Source: Ventosimonas gracilis
GTDB taxonomy: Bacteria; Pseudomonadota; Gammaproteobacteria; Pseudomonadales; Pseudomonadaceae
Reading direction: 5' to 3'
Assembly: GCF_001580025.1 (NCBI RefSeq)
Contig: NZ_LSZO01000112.1
Coordinates: 1 to 58,779, forward strand
Length of the DNA: 58,779 nucleotides
The notes beneath the pieces are model-generated. The model was not told the DNA's origin. It did no database searches and saw only the letters and a list, made by a program, of their open reading frames with translations. Shown piece after piece: positions 35,871 through 44,806 of this stretch; positions within the stretch are counted from its first letter, which is position 1; each line of letters begins with the position of its first letter. The position numbers and the translations under genes were made by a program.

Positions 35871-37385
35871 TTAAGGTGCAGAAAGCGCCTTACAGCCAGC
35901 CAGCGGATTTTCTTCACAGTTGCCAATAATCAATAGGTTTTTTTTACCATTACTAAATTGCGCTAAAATTTTGTAACCTGGATGCTGCTTAAACCAAGCG
36001 AGCAGCCAAGGCGTATCGGGGTTTTCTTCAAAAACAAAATAACTGAAACCTTGTTTCGTATTTTTATCATTTAATATTTGCTCTGCCGATTGATCATATG
36101 GAAATACATAACTCCAGCCTGCGTAATAGGCAATGCGGCCGTCTTCAAAATAAAAAGCTTTACTGGCTTCATCAGGTAGCTCGTTCTGCTTTATCCAGTT
36201 CGCCGCTTCAATATAATGGGTTTTTTTAGGAGACAATGAAATTACATTGGCTATCATTACCCCAATACTAATAACTACCAATAGTTTTACCGCACGTGGA
36301 AAGCGTTCAGCTACATTCATCAGTGCCAATGTGGCTACAGGTACAGCCAGCAGGTTAAGATAGCTGGTATAGCGCCCATTCATAAACAGGTGATAAAAGA
36401 AATAAACCATTAATGCCAGAAAATAGAGTATAAAGGCCAACGCGAAGGGCTGAAAACGTTGCCAGTAAATACGATACCTTAAGAAACTTGAGGGAAACAA
36501 AAAAGGCAGGGCAAAAGGACCGAGCAAGCGAATAAATATGCCGAGAATATAAATAAGAAAAGCAAAAAACAATATCGCTGCGGCATCATCTGCTATCCAC
36601 TTGTGGAGCATGGAAGAAAAATTATCCGATAGCTGGGTAAATTGAGCCAATAGATTTTTTGGGTTGATCTTGTATAGATAATTATTCAATCTGTCTAAAT
36701 ATTGATTGTCAAGTATTTGTAATGCAAACAATCCAGCCACTGCCACTACTATGGGTAGCCAGCTTATTTGGGCAAGACGTAACCATCCATCTTGATTGCG
36801 CACCTGTAAAATACGCCATAGCACCAATGCGGGCATCAATAGCATCGCTTCAAGTCGAAATAGCGCAGCCAGCACGACGGATAATTGCATCAGTACAGCG
36901 AGCTTCCAACCACCACGCTCATCCCAGCGTAGCGCGAACCACAGCGCCAGCATGCTAAAGCACCAAAAACCGTGCTCACGAATAATATCACCACGGAATT
37001 GGTTAAATGCAGGCATGGCCAGCACGACCAGCAAGGCCCAGCCGCTACTGCCCGGTATGCGCCGAACCAGCATATCGACCAGTAAAGCACAGGTGGTCGC
37101 CATAAACAGCGATACCCATAAATACGCCAAGGTTTCCAGCGCAAGGCCAGTCAGCTTGTGGCTGATGGCCAGAAGCAGTAAAAACCAAGGCCAATCAAAT
37201 TGGAACAGCCCGTGCAGACCTTTTTCGTTAAATGATCGGGTTAGATCCAAATAGAACGCAGCATCCCTGCTTAAGGTGACCTCAAACTGTATGGCGATAA
37301 ATGAAAGTACGAGGCTGGCAAAAAAGGCCAAGCAAACAGGATGAGTTGATTTAAGGAATTTAAAATAATTAGCAAATAGCAACAT
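35871..37385 (-). CDS. family 39-like membrane glycosyltransferase
   Basis: A 504-residue inner-membrane protein with about ten hydrophobic helices and the early periplasmic loop of GT-C enzymes: VTLSRDAAFYLDLTRSFNEKGLHGLFQFDWPWF (about 36-68), holding the acidic motif that binds a lipid-phosphate sugar. The pattern resembles ArnT/PMT-type family 39 transferases, which move a sugar from undecaprenyl or dolichyl phosphate onto an acceptor outside the cytoplasmic membrane. The C-terminus (about 400-504) is a soluble periplasmic segment rich in aromatic residues. It is the last gene of a three-gene leftward unit with a GT4 enzyme and a carbamoyltransferase. Donor and acceptor are unknown. Confidence 0.7.
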   Translation of the reverse strand: MLLFANYFKFLKSTHPVCLAFFASLVLSFIAIQFEVTLSRDAAFYLDLTRSFNEKGLHGLFQFDWPWFLLLLAISHKLTGLALETLAYLWVSLFMATTCALLVDMLVRRIPGSSGWALLVVLAMPAFNQFRGDIIREHGFWCFSMLALWFALRWDERGGWKLAVLMQLSVVLAALFRLEAMLLMPALVLWRILQVRNQDGWLRLAQISWLPIVVAVAGLFALQILDNQYLDRLNNYLYKINPKNLLAQFTQLSDNFSSMLHKWIADDAAAILFFAFLIYILGIFIRLLGPFALPFLFPSSFLRYRIYWQRFQPFALAFILYFLALMVYFFYHLFMNGRYTSYLNLLAVPVATLALMNVAERFPRAVKLLVVISIGVMIANVISLSPKKTHYIEAANWIKQNELPDEASKAFYFEDGRIAYYAGWSYVFPYDQSAEQILNDKNTKQGFSYFVFEENPDTPWLLAWFKQHPGYKILAQFSNGKKNLLIIGNCEENPLAGCKALSAP

Positions 37386-37415
37386 AAAAATTCGGCATCG
37401 GGGTAAGAATAATCA

Positions 37416-38537
37416 TTAAGGCAAGTGGATGGCAAATTGCTGTAACAGCCGTTTGAAGCGGATTCGCGCCTCGGCGTCGGTAAATTTTTCCAGTGCTTTT
37501 GTGTAATAGGGGAAGTGTCTAGTCTGCGCAGTATTGATCATGGCCTGTGCCAGACTCGCCGCATCGGCGGCAAACAGCACTTCATCCGCGGCAACTTCAG
37601 CGCCGCCTCCGCAATCGTCCCGACAGACTACCGGAACGCCTGCGGCCATGGCTTCGAGCAGTACGATACCAAAGGTTTCTTCTTTTGATGTCAGAACAAA
37701 TTGGTCAAATGCCTGGAAATAGCGCCGTGCAAAATCAACTTGTCCTAAAAAGCGTACCGATTCACTCGGTAATTCCTCTGCGGCCAAGGCTTTTAGTGGG
37801 ATATCCAAACGACCGCTGCCTATAATGGTCAGTATTGCTCCGGCGGGCAGCGCCGAACGCGCTTGAGCAAAGCCGCGAATAAGTAATGCTTGGTCTTTGT
37901 CCGGATGCAAGCGTCCGACATTAGCCACGATAAAAGCGTCTGCTGGTAAACCAAGCTGTACGCGGGCTTGCTTACGAGATAACTGCTGCGCTTGCAGTAC
38001 TGCAATATCGACACGGTTATACAGCGTAGCAAGGCGATGTTCTGGCCAGTCTGGCCAGTCTGGCATGCAGTGCCGAATGTTTTTACAAGTGGCATCGGAT
38101 ACGCCGAGCAAAGCCAAACGCTGTTTGAAACGTTTGACAAAAAAACGCCTTGACCAGCGTTGATAGTCACCAAAGGCATGGTGCACGCCTATGACTGGTA
38201 ATTGACTGGCAAGTAGCGCGATATAAATCGGTTTGGCGCGATGTGCTATGCAAAGTACAAAGCGACGGGTGCCAAGTAGGCGGCGCAATTTGCCAATGGC
38301 ACGAAGTTTTAATCCTCGCACCTGCTGTTTACTTTGATTAAGAAAAACCACTTCGTCGGAAGCAGAGCCTTGTATAACCGCTTCATCAGGAGCGCCGGTT
38401 AGATAGACCGTACACACTTTATACGGCGTATCACGAAACAACGCGGCGTACTGCCTCGCGCAGTCTACAAAAGGTCCGTACTGTGCATGGGTAAATTGCA
38501 GTACCCAAGGTGTGTGCTGGTCTGTGGTTGTATCCAT
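37416..38537 (-). CDS. family 4 glycosyltransferase, probable LPS core enzyme
   Basis: A 373-residue cytoplasmic GT-B glycosyltransferase of group 1. The C-terminal nucleotide-sugar domain is clear: LPADAFIVANVGRLHPDKDQALLIRGFAQAR, GSGRLDIPLKALAAEELPSESVRFLGQVD, and the EX7E element TSKEETFGIVLLEAMAAGVPVVCRDDCGGGAE. It begins three bases after the carbamoyltransferase stop, so it is probably coupled. In Pseudomonas aeruginosa a carbamoyltransferase (WapO) and a glycosyltransferase (WapH) are adjacent in the LPS core region; the pair here may be equivalent. That correspondence is inference from family and order. Confidence 0.8.
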   Translation of the reverse strand: MDTTTDQHTPWVLQFTHAQYGPFVDCARQYAALFRDTPYKVCTVYLTGAPDEAVIQGSASDEVVFLNQSKQQVRGLKLRAIGKLRRLLGTRRFVLCIAHRAKPIYIALLASQLPVIGVHHAFGDYQRWSRRFFVKRFKQRLALLGVSDATCKNIRHCMPDWPDWPEHRLATLYNRVDIAVLQAQQLSRKQARVQLGLPADAFIVANVGRLHPDKDQALLIRGFAQARSALPAGAILTIIGSGRLDIPLKALAAEELPSESVRFLGQVDFARRYFQAFDQFVLTSKEETFGIVLLEAMAAGVPVVCRDDCGGGAEVAADEVLFAADAASLAQAMINTAQTRHFPYYTKALEKFTDAEARIRFKRLLQQFAIHLP

Positions 38538-38540
38538 CCG

Positions 38541-40286
38541 TTATGTTTTTTCCGTTTCATTTTTAATCACCAGCACATCTTCCATAATCAAATACTGTAA
38601 ATCCGAACCATAAAACATATTCAGCGCATCGGTGGGCGAGCAGACCATCGGTTCGCCGCGGCGGTTTAGCGAGGTATTCAGCACTACGCCGTTATTGGTG
38701 AGTTTCTCCAACTCGCGCATTAAGTCGTACCAGCGCGGATGGTGTTCGCGTTTGAGTACTTGGGCACGGGAAGTGCCGTCTTCGTGTACGACTTCCGGCA
38801 CGCGGTTTTTCCATTCATCGCTAACCTCAAAGGTAAAGGTCATAAACGGGCTGGGATGTTCGGTTTGCAGCATTTGTGGGGCGACGCTGTCCAGCATGGA
38901 CGGGCAAAAAGGGCGCCAGCGCTCCCTGTATTTAATCTGCTCGTTAATCCGGTCGGCTACGCCTTTAATGCTGGGGCAGCCGATAATCGAGCGCCCGCCG
39001 AGAGCCCTGGGACCAAATTCCATGCGCCCTTGAAACCAAGCGACCGGATGACCTTCGGCCAGAATTTGTGCGATACGCTTTGGTACTTGTTCAATCAGTT
39101 GCCACGGCGGTTGACGCGGGTGCTGAGTACAGGCGGCGATAACCTGTTGATTACTGTAGCTTGGGCCCAGATAGACGTGTTCCAGTTTTTCCACTGGCAC
39201 GCCGCGTTGCTGCGAGACAAAGGCCGCCGCACCCAGCGCCGTACCGGCATCACCGGCGGCAGGCTGTACAAAAAGCTCTTTAACGTCATCGCGGGCAATG
39301 ATTTTTTGATTGAGCTTAACGTTAAGTGCACAGCCACCGGCAAAGGCAAGTTTGCCGGTTTCTTTCAGGATGTCACCCAGATAGTAATCGAGCATCTGCA
39401 GCGACAGTTTCTCAAATAGTGCCTGCATGCTGGCGGCGTAGTGAATGTAAGGTTCATCAATCTCGTCGCCTTGGCGCTTGGGTCCTAACCACTCAATCAG
39501 CTTGGGCGAGAAGTAATAGCCTTTGCCCGCCTCTTTATGGCGGCGCGTGCCGATAACATTGACGTAGTCGGTATTGATATGCAGCTTGCCGTCTTTGAAC
39601 TGTGCGAGCCGCGAGAAATCATAGCGGTTGGCATCACCGTAGGGTGCCATGCCCATAACTTTGAACTCGCCATCGAGCATCTCAAAGCCCAGATACTCGG
39701 TTATTGCGCCGTAGAGGCCGCCGAGCGAGTCGGGGTCATAAAACTCTTTGATTTTATGAATTTTCCCGTTTTCACCCCAGCCGAAAAAGGTGGTGGCGTA
39801 TTCGCCTTTGCCATCGATCCCCAAAATGGCGGTTTTTTCACTAAAAGCGGAACAAAGATAGGCACTGGCGGCGTGTGCCAAATGATGTTCGACCGGCTCA
39901 ATTTTGACTTTGCGCAGATTAAAACCAAGCTGCTGCAAGCACCACTGGATGCGTTTGAGGTAACGACGATAACGGCGATTACCGTTAATAAGGCCGTCCA
40001 GTGCTCGATCGGGCGCATACCAATAGCGCCTCGCATAGTGCCAACGGGCCGGGCCAAACAGGCTAACCGGCGCAAAGGGGATGGCGACCACATCGACGGC
40101 ATCCGGCGTGATGCCTGCTTGCATCAGGCAAAAACGAGCCGATTCGTAGGGCATGCGGTTTTTCGCATGCTTGTCGCGCACAAAGCGCTCTTCCTCAACG
40201 GCGGCAATCAGTTTGCCGTCGATATACAAAGCGGCGGAAGGGTCATGGGATAGTGGGCCGGACAGGCCAAGAACGGTCAATGACAC
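38541..40286 (-). CDS. wapO: carbamoyltransferase of the NodU/CmcH (WapO-like) family
   Basis: A 581-residue carbamoyltransferase, which uses carbamoyl phosphate and ATP to carbamoylate a sugar hydroxyl. The N-terminal Kae1-like domain has TVLGLSGPLSHDPSAALYIDGKLIAAVEEERFVRDKHAKN and the metal-binding histidines in VEHHLAHAASAY. The centre holds FAGGCALNVKLNQKI, and the C-terminal YrdC-like domain shows GRMEFGPRALGGRSIIGCP and LNTSLNRRGEPMVCSPTDALNMF. Length and style match the LPS heptose carbamoyltransferase WapO of Pseudomonas. The start is GTG. The gene symbol is tentative; NodU and TobZ-type enzymes share the fold. Confidence 0.78.
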   Translation of the reverse strand: MSLTVLGLSGPLSHDPSAALYIDGKLIAAVEEERFVRDKHAKNRMPYESARFCLMQAGITPDAVDVVAIPFAPVSLFGPARWHYARRYWYAPDRALDGLINGNRRYRRYLKRIQWCLQQLGFNLRKVKIEPVEHHLAHAASAYLCSAFSEKTAILGIDGKGEYATTFFGWGENGKIHKIKEFYDPDSLGGLYGAITEYLGFEMLDGEFKVMGMAPYGDANRYDFSRLAQFKDGKLHINTDYVNVIGTRRHKEAGKGYYFSPKLIEWLGPKRQGDEIDEPYIHYAASMQALFEKLSLQMLDYYLGDILKETGKLAFAGGCALNVKLNQKIIARDDVKELFVQPAAGDAGTALGAAAFVSQQRGVPVEKLEHVYLGPSYSNQQVIAACTQHPRQPPWQLIEQVPKRIAQILAEGHPVAWFQGRMEFGPRALGGRSIIGCPSIKGVADRINEQIKYRERWRPFCPSMLDSVAPQMLQTEHPSPFMTFTFEVSDEWKNRVPEVVHEDGTSRAQVLKREHHPRWYDLMRELEKLTNNGVVLNTSLNRRGEPMVCSPTDALNMFYGSDLQYLIMEDVLVIKNETEKT

Positions 40287-40576
40287 GGAAAAATCTCACC
40301 AAGTTGCACTGCAAAGGGAAGCAGAACAGGTACCGAGAGGGCAGTTAAAAACATTTAAGGTGGCGCACAAGTGACAAAAACGGCGCAGAGTTTACCCTAT
40401 TGGTTTGTGAAGTATCTGTATTGCTCAAACTCAGTGCGCATTATTTCAGCGCAGCCCGAAGGGACGGGTCAGATTTTTTGCGCAGCAAGCGTTACTCGTC
40501 GCTCATTTGCATGAGCAAACCTCGCTTCCCGCGCCTTTGCGCTACAAATCGACCAGCGTTGAAACGGGAACAGACC
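40287..40576. other. 290-base spacer containing a truncated MITE
   Basis: The right half (40449 onward) is the truncated MITE described separately. The left half (40287-40448) carries no open frame I believe in; it presumably holds the promoter of the leftward carbamoyltransferase-glycosyltransferase unit, though no clear -35/-10 pair stands out. Confidence 0.5.
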
Positions 40577-40580
40577 CTAG
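40449..40580. mobile_element. truncated copy of the same MITE
   Basis: About 130 bases match the inner and outer half of the 26111-26381 element in reverse orientation. Shared blocks include GCGCAGCCCGAAGGGACGGG, the core TCATTTGCATGAGCAAA, and the terminal GAAACGGGAACAGACCCTAG. The opposite terminal repeat is missing. The intact end again abuts CTAG (40577-40580), which carries the stop codon of the glutamate transporter ATPase gene. The copy is diverged in the middle, suggesting it is older than the first. Confidence 0.72.
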
Positions 40581-41314
40581 TGTGCGAGGATTTTATCCAG
40601 AAACTCGCGAGTGCGCGGCTGGCGGGCTTCGGGGTGACCAAAAAAGTCCTCTTTGCTGCAGTCTTCCAGCAGTTTGCCGCCGACATCCATAAAAATGACA
40701 CGGGTGCTGACTTGTTTGGCAAAACCCATTTCGTGGGTCACGCACATCATGGTCATGCCTTCATGGGCAAGGGAGGTCATCACTTCCAGCACTTCGCCGA
40801 CCATTTCCGGGTCAAGCGCTGAGGTGGGTTCGTCAAACAGCATGACGATGGGATCCATCGACAGTGCACGGGCAATGGCAACGCGCTGTTGCTGTCCGCC
40901 GGAAAGCTGCCCGGGATATTTATCCTTGTGCGCCGTTAAGCCTACGCGATCAAGCATTTTTAAACCGCGTTCCTTGGCATCGGTAGCGTTACGCCCCAGC
41001 ACTTTAATTTGTGCAATCGTCAGGTTTTCTGTCACCGAAAGGTGCGGGAACAGTTCAAAGTGCTGAAACACCATGCCTACCCGACTGCGCAGTTTGGGCA
41101 GGTCGGTTTTCGGGTCATGCACGGCGACACCGTCAACGAACACTTCGCCTTTTTGGAAAGGCTCCAGCGCGTTAATGGTTTTAATCAGAGTGGACTTGCC
41201 GGAACCGGAAGGCCCGCAGACAACGACCACTTCGCCTTTTTCAATATGGGTTGAGCAGTCGGTCAATACCTGGATATTGCCGTACCATTTGGAGACGTTG
41301 ATAACATCAATCAT
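40577..41314 (-). CDS. gltL: glutamate/aspartate ABC transporter, ATP-binding protein
   Basis: A 245-residue ABC ATPase of the polar amino acid class. Walker A is GPSGSGKST, the Q-loop [10 protein letters not shown], the signature [15 protein letters not shown], Walker [16 protein letters not shown] and the switch histidine in [11 protein letters not shown]. It closely follows GltL/AatP. The start has AAGGAAA eight bases ahead. It is the last gene of gltI-gltJ-gltK-gltL, powering uptake through GltJK. The TAG stop falls in the CTAG at the tip of the truncated MITE, but the C-terminus [10 protein letters not shown] is natural for the family. Confidence 0.93.
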   Translation of the reverse strand: MIDVINVSKWYGNIQVLTDCSTHIEKGEVVVVCGPSGSGKSTLIKTINALEPFQKGEVFVDGVAVHDPKTDLPKLRSRVGMVFQHFELFPHLSVTENLTIAQIKVLGRNATDAKERGLKMLDRVGLTAHKDKYPGQLSGGQQQRVAIARALSMDPIVMLFDEPTSALDPEMVGEVLEVMTSLAHEGMTMMCVTHEMGFAKQVSTRVIFMDVGGKLLEDCSKEDFFGHPEARQPRTREFLDKILAH

Positions 41315-41366
41315 GGCTTTTCCTTTTATGTGTTTTTGAATTTAAGTGGTTTGTATCAGATAAAAT

Positions 41367-42038
41367 TCAGCGAATAACAGCGATTTTTTTATGCAGATGT
41401 TTAACCAGCGTTGACAGACTGTAACAAAGTACAAAATAAGTGACCGCTGCGGCTAAATACGCTTCAATCGGCCTGCCATAGTTTTTACCGGCGGTTTCAA
41501 AGCCTTTGAGCATGTCATAAGCACCAATGGCATAAACCAAGGAAGTGTCCTGAAACAATACAATGGTTTGCATTAATAATACCGGCAGCATATTGCGAAA
41601 AGCCTGCGGCAATACTACCAAACGCATGTTTTGACTATAGGTCATGCCGAGAGCTTGTCCAGCAAATACCTGTCCGCGTGGAATGGATTGAATGCCCGCG
41701 CGCATGATTTCGCTAAAAAAAGCCGATTCAAAAGCAATAAAGGTAATGATCGCGGAGGCCTCTGCACCAATTTGTTTGCCAATCAATAGTGGCACTAACA
41801 AAAAGAACCAGAGAATCACCATCACCAGCGGGATGGAGCGCATGCCATTGACATAAATAGTCGCCGGTGTCATTAACCATTTGTTGCCAGACAGGCGCAT
41901 TAAGGCGAGCAATGTGCCGAAGAATACGCCACCTATGGTCGCAATTGCAGTCAGTTGGACGCTGAAATAAAAACCTTTAATAACAAAGTTGGTAAATAAA
42001 TCCCAAGTAAAGAACGACCAGTCCAGTTGCAGGTTCAT
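41367..42038 (-). CDS. gltK: glutamate/aspartate ABC transporter permease GltK
   Basis: A 223-residue inner-membrane permease with about five helices and the coupling (EAA-like) motif LIYTQNMR-type segment AGQALGMTYSQNMRLVVLPQAFRNMLP. It pairs with GltJ to form the channel of a polar amino acid importer; the start MNLQLDWSFFTWDLFTNFVIKGFYFSVQLTAIATIGG is characteristic of GltK. It begins two bases after gltJ ends, with GGAGGG nearby, so translation is coupled. Confidence 0.93.
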   Translation of the reverse strand: MNLQLDWSFFTWDLFTNFVIKGFYFSVQLTAIATIGGVFFGTLLALMRLSGNKWLMTPATIYVNGMRSIPLVMVILWFFLLVPLLIGKQIGAEASAIITFIAFESAFFSEIMRAGIQSIPRGQVFAGQALGMTYSQNMRLVVLPQAFRNMLPVLLMQTIVLFQDTSLVYAIGAYDMLKGFETAGKNYGRPIEAYLAAAVTYFVLCYSLSTLVKHLHKKIAVIR

Positions 42039-42040
42039 CT

Positions 42041-42793
42041 TCAGTGCCCTCCACCGGCTGCTGCGACCATTCCGGGAACCCGTAAGCGTTTTTCAATAAA
42101 CGCCATAATGCGGTTGTTAGCCAAGGCGGACAGTACATAAAGCGCTGTTACCGCAAGATAAATCTCAACACCGCGAGAGGTTTCTTCTTGAGCCTGCATG
42201 GCAAACAGGGTGAGTTCCGCGACCGATACGGCAAAGGCCACGGATGAGTTTTTAAACACATTCATGGTTTCACTGGTCAGTGGCGGAATAATGATGCGAA
42301 AGGCCATTGGCAGCAGCACATAGCGGTAACATTGGAAGGTGCTAAACCCCAGCGCCATACCCGCCATGCGCTGTCCGCGCGGCAACGTCATAATGCCGGA
42401 GCGCACCTGTTCAGCAATACGCGCTGAGGTAAAAAAGCCCAGCGCAAATACCACCAAGACAAAGCCCGGCAATGCTTTCATGGCGGGGAAAAAAGCGGGT
42501 ATCACGTGATACCAGATAAAGATTTGCACCAGCAATGGAATATTGCGGAACAATTCCACCCAAGCATTGCCAAGGCGCAGCCAGAAGCGGCTGTCCGGCA
42601 AGGTGCGCAAGACGCCTACTACTGTGCCAAATAGCAATGCTACCAGCAGCGCCAACAAGGCGACTGAGACCGTCCAGCCCCAAGCGGACAACATCCAGTC
42701 AAGGTAAGTGACATCACCGCCTTTGCCAAAACACCCGGTGACTACCTCTTGACTGATGTTGTCCTGACAAAAAACTTGCCAATCCCAGCTCAT
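42041..42793 (-). CDS. gltJ: glutamate/aspartate ABC transporter permease GltJ
   Basis: A 250-residue permease. The N-terminus MSWDWQVFCQDNISQEVVTGCFGKGGDVTYLDWMLSAWGWTVSVALLALL is typical of GltJ, whose first segment lies in the periplasm. Helices follow and the cytoplasmic coupling motif is MAGMALGFSTFQCYRYVLLPMAFRIIIPPLTSE. A GAGG seven bases ahead supports the start. It lies 53 bases after the binding-protein gene in the gltIJKL order. Confidence 0.94.
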   Translation of the reverse strand: MSWDWQVFCQDNISQEVVTGCFGKGGDVTYLDWMLSAWGWTVSVALLALLVALLFGTVVGVLRTLPDSRFWLRLGNAWVELFRNIPLLVQIFIWYHVIPAFFPAMKALPGFVLVVFALGFFTSARIAEQVRSGIMTLPRGQRMAGMALGFSTFQCYRYVLLPMAFRIIIPPLTSETMNVFKNSSVAFAVSVAELTLFAMQAQEETSRGVEIYLAVTALYVLSALANNRIMAFIEKRLRVPGMVAAAGGGH

Positions 42794-42846
42794 AGTCTTG
42801 CCTCATTGGTTATGGGAGTTTGCATGTTGTTTTTATTGTGGAGGTT

Positions 42847-43749
42847 TTATTGAGCGTCGTATTCTTCCATCGGTTTGTTGTTGGGGTTATCCCAAGCTTC
42901 TTTGGTCGCAGCTGAGAGCGGCATATTCAGATTAACGCCGGTTGGCGGAATGGGTTGCATAAACCATTTATTGTAAAGTTCAAGTAATGAGCCATCGGCA
43001 ATTTGCCGTTTAATGGAATCATCCACCGCTTTTTTAAAGTCGGGGTCGTTTTTACGCAGCATGCAGGCAATGGGTTCCAAGGACAGTGTTTCATCGAGGA
43101 TTTTGTAATTTTGCGGTGATTTGGATTTGGCGATATTGGCTGCCAATATGGATCCGTCCATCACAAAGGCATCGGCGCGGCCACTTTCTAGCATTAAAAA
43201 ACTGTCGGAATGGTCTTTGCCCATGATTTCACGGAAGCTTAAATTTTCTGCGCGTTTATTTTTACGCAGCGTTTGTACTGAGGTAGTGCCTGTTGTCGTG
43301 ACGATGGTTTTACCGTTTAAGTCTTTAAGATCTTTAATGCTGGAGTCGGCACGTACGGCAATGCGCACGGCTTCCACATAAGTGGTTATGGCAAAGTCTG
43401 CATCTTTTTGCCTGGCGCGATTATTGGTGGTTGAACCGCATTCAAGGTCTATGGTGCCGTTGACGATTAAGGGGACGCGGTTTTGTGAGGTAATGGGTTG
43501 ATATTTAATCTCCAGCTTGTCAAGGCCAAGCTCTTTTTGAATATCGGCCAAAATGCGTTCACCCATTTCGGTATGAAAACCGACATATTTGCCATTGCCC
43601 AAGGTATAACCAAGACCTGAAGACTCACGCACGCCCAGTGCAGCACTGCCGCTATTTTTGATTTTATCGAGCGTGCCCTCGGCCAAAGCGCCCCCCACTG
43701 TGAAGATGGCGAGTGTTGCGGCGGCGAGGGGCAGTAAGTGCTTGTTCAT
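42847..43749 (-). CDS. gltI: periplasmic glutamate/aspartate-binding protein
   Basis: A 300-residue family 3 solute-binding protein. The signal peptide MNKHLLPLAAATLAIFTVGGALAEG is followed by TLDKIKNSGSAALGVRESSGLGYTLGNGKYVGFHTEMGERI. The signature CGSTTNNRARQKDADFAITTYVEAVRIAVR and LESGRADAFVMDGSILAANIAKS (with conserved DG) mark the GltI type, which delivers glutamate and aspartate to GltJK. The start at 43749 has GGAG about eight bases ahead. First gene of the transporter operon; probably highly expressed. Confidence 0.94.
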   Translation of the reverse strand: MNKHLLPLAAATLAIFTVGGALAEGTLDKIKNSGSAALGVRESSGLGYTLGNGKYVGFHTEMGERILADIQKELGLDKLEIKYQPITSQNRVPLIVNGTIDLECGSTTNNRARQKDADFAITTYVEAVRIAVRADSSIKDLKDLNGKTIVTTTGTTSVQTLRKNKRAENLSFREIMGKDHSDSFLMLESGRADAFVMDGSILAANIAKSKSPQNYKILDETLSLEPIACMLRKNDPDFKKAVDDSIKRQIADGSLLELYNKWFMQPIPPTGVNLNMPLSAATKEAWDNPNNKPMEEYDAQ

Positions 43750-43859
43750 ATAAGTTCTCCAAAGATAAGTCAAACGCTTGGGTTCGCTAGTGTAGCGCTT
43801 GGTGTGTTAAGAAGCGTAGCAGTGCGATTGAATTTTTGTACAAGACGCAGGCAAAGATT

Positions 43860-44702
43860 TCAGTGGTTTTTTCGCTCAAGCGCTGCTCGATAGAAAAGCC
43901 GTTTGTTTTGGCCGCTGATTTTTGCGGCAAGCGATGCTGCTTTGGCGGGTGAAAGCTCTTGCAGGAGTAAATCGAGCAGGTGCAGCGCCTCGCTGCCTAG
44001 TGCCTTATCAGCGCTGTCTTCCTTGAAACCGCCAACCAGTAGTACGCATTCGCCGCGTTGCTGCTGGGTGTTCTCAGTAACTTGCCTCTGCAACCTTGCA
44101 AGGGGAGCGCTTATCAGCGTTTCAAAGGTCTTGGTAAGCTCCCTCGCCAAAACGGCGGGGCGGTCGTCGCCAAATACCTCCGTCATATCGGTAAGACAGG
44201 CAAGCAGACGATGCGGCGCTTCGTAAAAAATCAGCGTTTGTGATTGACGCGCGAGCTGCTCAAGGCGGGCGCGGCGGGCGGTGGTTTTGCTGGGCAAAAA
44301 ACCATCAAAAATAAAACCATCAGCGGGCAGGCCGGAGACAGACAGTGCGGCAATCAGCGCACAGGCGCCAGGTATTGGCACAACGGCAATACCTGCTGCA
44401 CGCGCTTGCTGCACCAAAGGGTAGCCGGGGTCAGAAATTAAAGGCGTACCGGCGTCGCTGATAAGGGCAAGGTCTTGTCCTTGCTGCAAACGTTCCAGCA
44501 GATGGGCGCTGGTGGCGCGTTCATTGTGTTCATGACAGGCCATCAGCGGCGTATCAATGGCAAAGTGGGCAAGCAGTTTGCGCGAGTGACGAGTGTCTTC
44601 GGCGGCAATCAGCGACACTTCGCGCAATACGCGAAGTGCTCGGGCGCTGATGTCTTCTAGATTGCCAATGGGCGTTGCCACTACATAGAGCGTGCCGGTC
44701 AA
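43860..44702 (-). CDS. rsmI: RsmI, 16S rRNA 2'-O-methyltransferase (C1402)
   Basis: A 280-residue SAM-dependent methyltransferase of the tetrapyrrole-methylase fold that 2'-O-methylates C1402 of 16S rRNA. Motifs: TLYVVATPIGNLEDISARALRVLREV at the N-terminus, AAEDTRHSRKLLAHF, LISDAGTPLISDPGYPLV and FIFYEAPHRLLACL-type segment (LIFYEAPHRLL). The start is TTG with AAGGA about seven bases before it. It is divergent from lpoA, the common gammaproteobacterial arrangement (yraL/yraM). The C-terminal 50 residues hold the usual helical extension. Confidence 0.95.
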   Translation of the reverse strand: MTGTLYVVATPIGNLEDISARALRVLREVSLIAAEDTRHSRKLLAHFAIDTPLMACHEHNERATSAHLLERLQQGQDLALISDAGTPLISDPGYPLVQQARAAGIAVVPIPGACALIAALSVSGLPADGFIFDGFLPSKTTARRARLEQLARQSQTLIFYEAPHRLLACLTDMTEVFGDDRPAVLARELTKTFETLISAPLARLQRQVTENTQQQRGECVLLVGGFKEDSADKALGSEALHLLDLLLQELSPAKAASLAAKISGQNKRLFYRAALERKNH

Positions 44703-44806
44703 GGGTTAATCCTTAAGATGCGAAAAATGCCATAGTGTACCTTTGTCCGCCCGATGGCTCTTGGCTTGAGTACAATCTGCACTTTTTAAGTCACAGGAAG
44801 ACTTGC

